Below, in pieces: positions 61,884-64,000 of a stretch of 64,000 nt of DNA (position 1 is the stretch's first letter; the number at the start of each line of letters is the position of its first letter). The notes below the pieces were generated by a model. The model was not told the origin of the DNA, did no database searches, and was given only the letters and a program-made list of their open reading frames with translations. Where the stretch lies: NCBI RefSeq assembly GCF_013201725.1, contig NZ_CP053835.1:1984001-2048000 (forward strand), in the 5' to 3' direction. Source of the stretch: Arcobacter defluvii (GTDB lineage Bacteria; Campylobacterota; Campylobacteria; Campylobacterales; Arcobacteraceae). A program made the translations under genes and the position numbers.

Positions 61884-63509
61884 ATGAAATTAACAAAAGA
61901 ACAAGAAGAGATAATAAATAGTCAAGAACTATCATTTAAAATAAATGCTGTAGCAGGAAGTGGGAAAACTACAACTCTTCTTGAATATGCAAAAAGAAAT
62001 TCAAATTTAAAAATTTTATATCTTGCATATAATAAATCTTTACAAATTTCACTACAAGAAAAACTAAAAGATTATAATCTTCCTTATATGCACATAAGCA
62101 CGATTCACTCTTTGGCTTATAACAGAATTGAAGCTTATAACTATAATCTTGCTCATGATTTGAAAAATCAAATTATTGAAAATCTTTTAATCAAACATGA
62201 ACTCACAGTAAATCAAAAAGCCTATTATCCAATTCCTGAATATATCGCGTTGATGAAAGATCTTGTAAACTTTTATTGTAATTCATCTTTGATTGCTTTA
62301 GATTCTAAACTTCTTGAATCTTATAAAAAACAATCTGATTTAGGTGCAAAAATCCTAGAACTTTTGAATAAAAATGAGAAAAGAGTAATAGAACACCTAA
62401 AAACTATTTTAAGTGCTATGAAAAATAAAATTATTGATGCAACCCATGATTTTTATCTAAAAATGTTTTATCTAAATAAAAAAATATCGACAAATCTTCC
62501 TTATGATTTGATTTTAGTAGATGAAGCTCAGGATATTAGTGATGTGATGATTGGAATAGTTGAAAATCAAAGTTGTAGAAGAATTTATGTGGGAGATTCA
62601 TTTCAGCAAATTTATACTTTTAGATTTGCAACTAATGCCTTAAATAAAATAAATTTGCCTTCTTATGATTTAACAAAAAGTTTCAGATTTGGAGATAACT
62701 TCGCAAAGGTTTTACAAAATAATCTAAATAGTTTATATGAGATAAACTCCTCAAAACTTCTTAAAATTTCAGGCTTAGAAAAGACTACTTTGATTGGAAA
62801 AAATCATATAGATTTTTCTAAACCTTTTTGCGTGATTGCAAGAAGTACTTTTGGATTAATACAACAATTAGTCTACTTTATACATGACAAGAAAAAAATC
62901 TATTTTGAAGGTGGATATAACTCATATTCATTTATGAACCAAACTGTTTATTCTATTTTTTATCTAAAACAGAAAAAAAACGACAAAATCACAATAGATG
63001 AAATCAAAGATTTTGAAACAATAAATGAGCTTGAACAATTTGCAAAAGATACAAAAAATCAAGATTATCTAAATATTATCAAATTTATAAATACTTATGG
63101 AGATAATATTTTTGAGATAAATAAAAAAATAAAAGAGTTTCTTGTTAGTGATAAAAAAGATGCAGATATTATTTTTACAACAACTCATAAATCAAAAGGT
63201 TTAGAGTATGAACAAGTTGTGATGGCAGATGACTTTATCTCAAAAAAAGAGATTGTAAATACAAAAAATAGACTTTCATATCAAAAGGCAAATGAAGAGT
63301 TAAATATCTATTATGTTGCAGCAACAAGGGCAAAAAATGTAATTCAACTTGCAGATTTAAACCTAACTTATACATACAATGAAAATGATGAAACTACATC
63401 TTATGTAAAATCAAGATTCGTTAGTAAACGTGCAGATAATAAAAAAAGCAAAGAGTTACAAGAAGAGTGGCTGAAAAAAAATAGAGCTACAAAAGTAAAA
63501 GCTTTTTAG
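61884..63509 (+). CDS. UvrD/Rep-like superfamily 1 helicase
   Basis: 541 residues, shorter than UvrD (about 720), with the layout of Fbh1-like helicases. Motifs: Q motif LTKEQEEIIN, motif I NAVAGSGKTTTLLEY, Ia ISTIHSLAYN, II LILVDEAQDISDV, III GDSFQQIYTFRFA, IV-V FTTTHKSKGLEYEQVVMADDF and VI NIYYVAATRAKN. It unwinds DNA with ATP in repair or recombination. The start cannot be moved downstream without losing the Q motif. It has no ribosome binding site and the promoter box is immediately upstream. Followed 9 bp later by another gene. Confidence 0.87.
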   Translation: MKLTKEQEEIINSQELSFKINAVAGSGKTTTLLEYAKRNSNLKILYLAYNKSLQISLQEKLKDYNLPYMHISTIHSLAYNRIEAYNYNLAHDLKNQIIENLLIKHELTVNQKAYYPIPEYIALMKDLVNFYCNSSLIALDSKLLESYKKQSDLGAKILELLNKNEKRVIEHLKTILSAMKNKIIDATHDFYLKMFYLNKKISTNLPYDLILVDEAQDISDVMIGIVENQSCRRIYVGDSFQQIYTFRFATNALNKINLPSYDLTKSFRFGDNFAKVLQNNLNSLYEINSSKLLKISGLEKTTLIGKNHIDFSKPFCVIARSTFGLIQQLVYFIHDKKKIYFEGGYNSYSFMNQTVYSIFYLKQKKNDKITIDEIKDFETINELEQFAKDTKNQDYLNIIKFINTYGDNIFEINKKIKEFLVSDKKDADIIFTTTHKSKGLEYEQVVMADDFISKKEIVNTKNRLSYQKANEELNIYYVAATRAKNVIQLADLNLTYTYNENDETTSYVKSRFVSKRADNKKSKELQEEWLKKNRATKVKAF

Positions 63510-63518
63510 GATAATTTT

Positions 63519-64000
63519 ATGAAAAAAATTCTAATAATTTTAAGTGCAGTATTTTTAATAAGCTCTTTTTTTCTAATTTCTACAAAAAAACCAGAATCGC
63601 TGTTTATCTCTTTTTACTCTTGGGAAAATAGTTTTGATAAAAAAGATATAAATGAAAAACTTTATATAAAAGTTTTAGATATTGCTTATTCTACAAAGTT
63701 AGAAATTGTTACAACAAATCTAAAAACTACTCCAAAAGATTTCGTTCCAGTTATTTATATCACAAATGAAACTATGAAAAATGTAGATTATTCTTTGGTT
63801 TCAAATGCTATTTTAAAAACTCTAAAAAATCTAAATTTTAATGAAGTACAAATAGATTGTGATTGGTCAGATTCAAGTCAATCAAACTACTTTAAACTGC
63901 TTGAAGATTTAAAAACAAAACTAAACAAACCTCTAAGTGCAACTATTAGACTTCATCAAATAAAATATTACGTAAAAACAGGTATTCCACCTGTGGATTA
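63519..64000 (+). CDS. Signal-anchored protein, 5' part only
   Basis: 160 codons are visible before the window ends. The N-terminus MKKILIILSAVFLISSFFLI is a signal peptide or membrane anchor, so the protein is extracytoplasmic. The pattern FISFYSWENSF and VQIDCDWSDSSQSNYFKLL suggests a TIM-barrel glycoside-hydrolase-like fold, possibly DUF3142, from memory and with low certainty. AGGATAATTTT precedes the ATG. It is probably co-transcribed with the helicase gene 9 bp upstream. Confidence 0.65.
   Translation, partial: MKKILIILSAVFLISSFFLISTKKPESLFISFYSWENSFDKKDINEKLYIKVLDIAYSTKLEIVTTNLKTTPKDFVPVIYITNETMKNVDYSLVSNAILKTLKNLNFNEVQIDCDWSDSSQSNYFKLLEDLKTKLNKPLSATIRLHQIKYYVKTGIPPVD

Overview
The window is very AT-rich and densely coded, with short intergenic gaps, strong AAGGA-type ribosome binding sites and TATAAT-like -10 boxes that lack clear -35 boxes. 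Gene content points to a Campylobacterota chromosome, most likely Arcobacter/Aliarcobacter (inference). The clues are a class D beta-lactamase of the kind known from Arcobacter, two glyA genes, a DUF6172 protein, a BdbC/BdbD-like Dsb pair and a flavocytochrome c sulfide dehydrogenase pair. No rRNA, tRNA or CRISPR array was seen.

Layout. 0-4 kb: RND/MMPL exporter, LOG protein, a candidate small RNA and a HAD phosphatase. 4-8.4 kb (minus strand): a tight six-gene redox operon with DsbB, DsbA and TlpA-like proteins, plus a methyltransferase. 8.5-21.2 kb: mostly housekeeping and envelope genes, including an RraA-family protein, a GH17-GT2 fusion glycosyltransferase, BCCT and MFS transporters, an amidase, a Kef-type antiporter, glyA and an Ada-like DNA repair gene. 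21.5-37.4 kb: the accessory centrepiece, described next. 37.5-43.5 kb (minus strand): two metabolic/resistance operons, one with a second glyA and one with OXA beta-lactamase, an aldose epimerase and a Crp-type regulator. 43.6-50 kb: DEAD-box helicase, then a defence patch with Septu-like ptuAB and hipBA. 50-64 kb: YcaO, DUF302, DUF2721, a NIT-domain chemoreceptor, RNase H, Y-family polymerase, flavocytochrome c and a UvrD-like helicase.

The most unusual system is the 16 kb plus-strand locus at 21.5-37.4 kb. It opens with a 1250-residue protein that has an N-terminal PAAR-like (DUF4280-type) region, colicin-like hydrophobic helices and a C-terminal tail of about 208 residues. Behind it lie thirteen tandem, mostly 4-bp-overlapping genes for lipoproteins with TPR/Sel1-like repeats. 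Two free-standing copies of the effector tail domain interrupt the series, each with its own start codon, and a third truncated tail start ends it. Each tail is followed by a lipoprotein with its own N-terminus (MIQ...), and the rest (MIKGIIKVI...) are mosaics of one another. I read this as an interbacterial antagonism locus with spare tail cassettes and an expanded bank of immunity lipoproteins, shuffled by homologous recombination. The toxin/immunity roles are inference. The repeat structure, mosaics and orphan tails are visible directly.

Regulation that can be read includes a perfect TGTGA-N6-TCACA site about 41 bp upstream of the predicted start of the second-glyA operon, next to a Crp-family gene whose recognition helix keeps the CRP R-E-x-x-x-R residues. 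There is also a CTAAAAT/ATTTTAG operator over the hipBA promoter and a Fur-box-like site before a DoxX gene.
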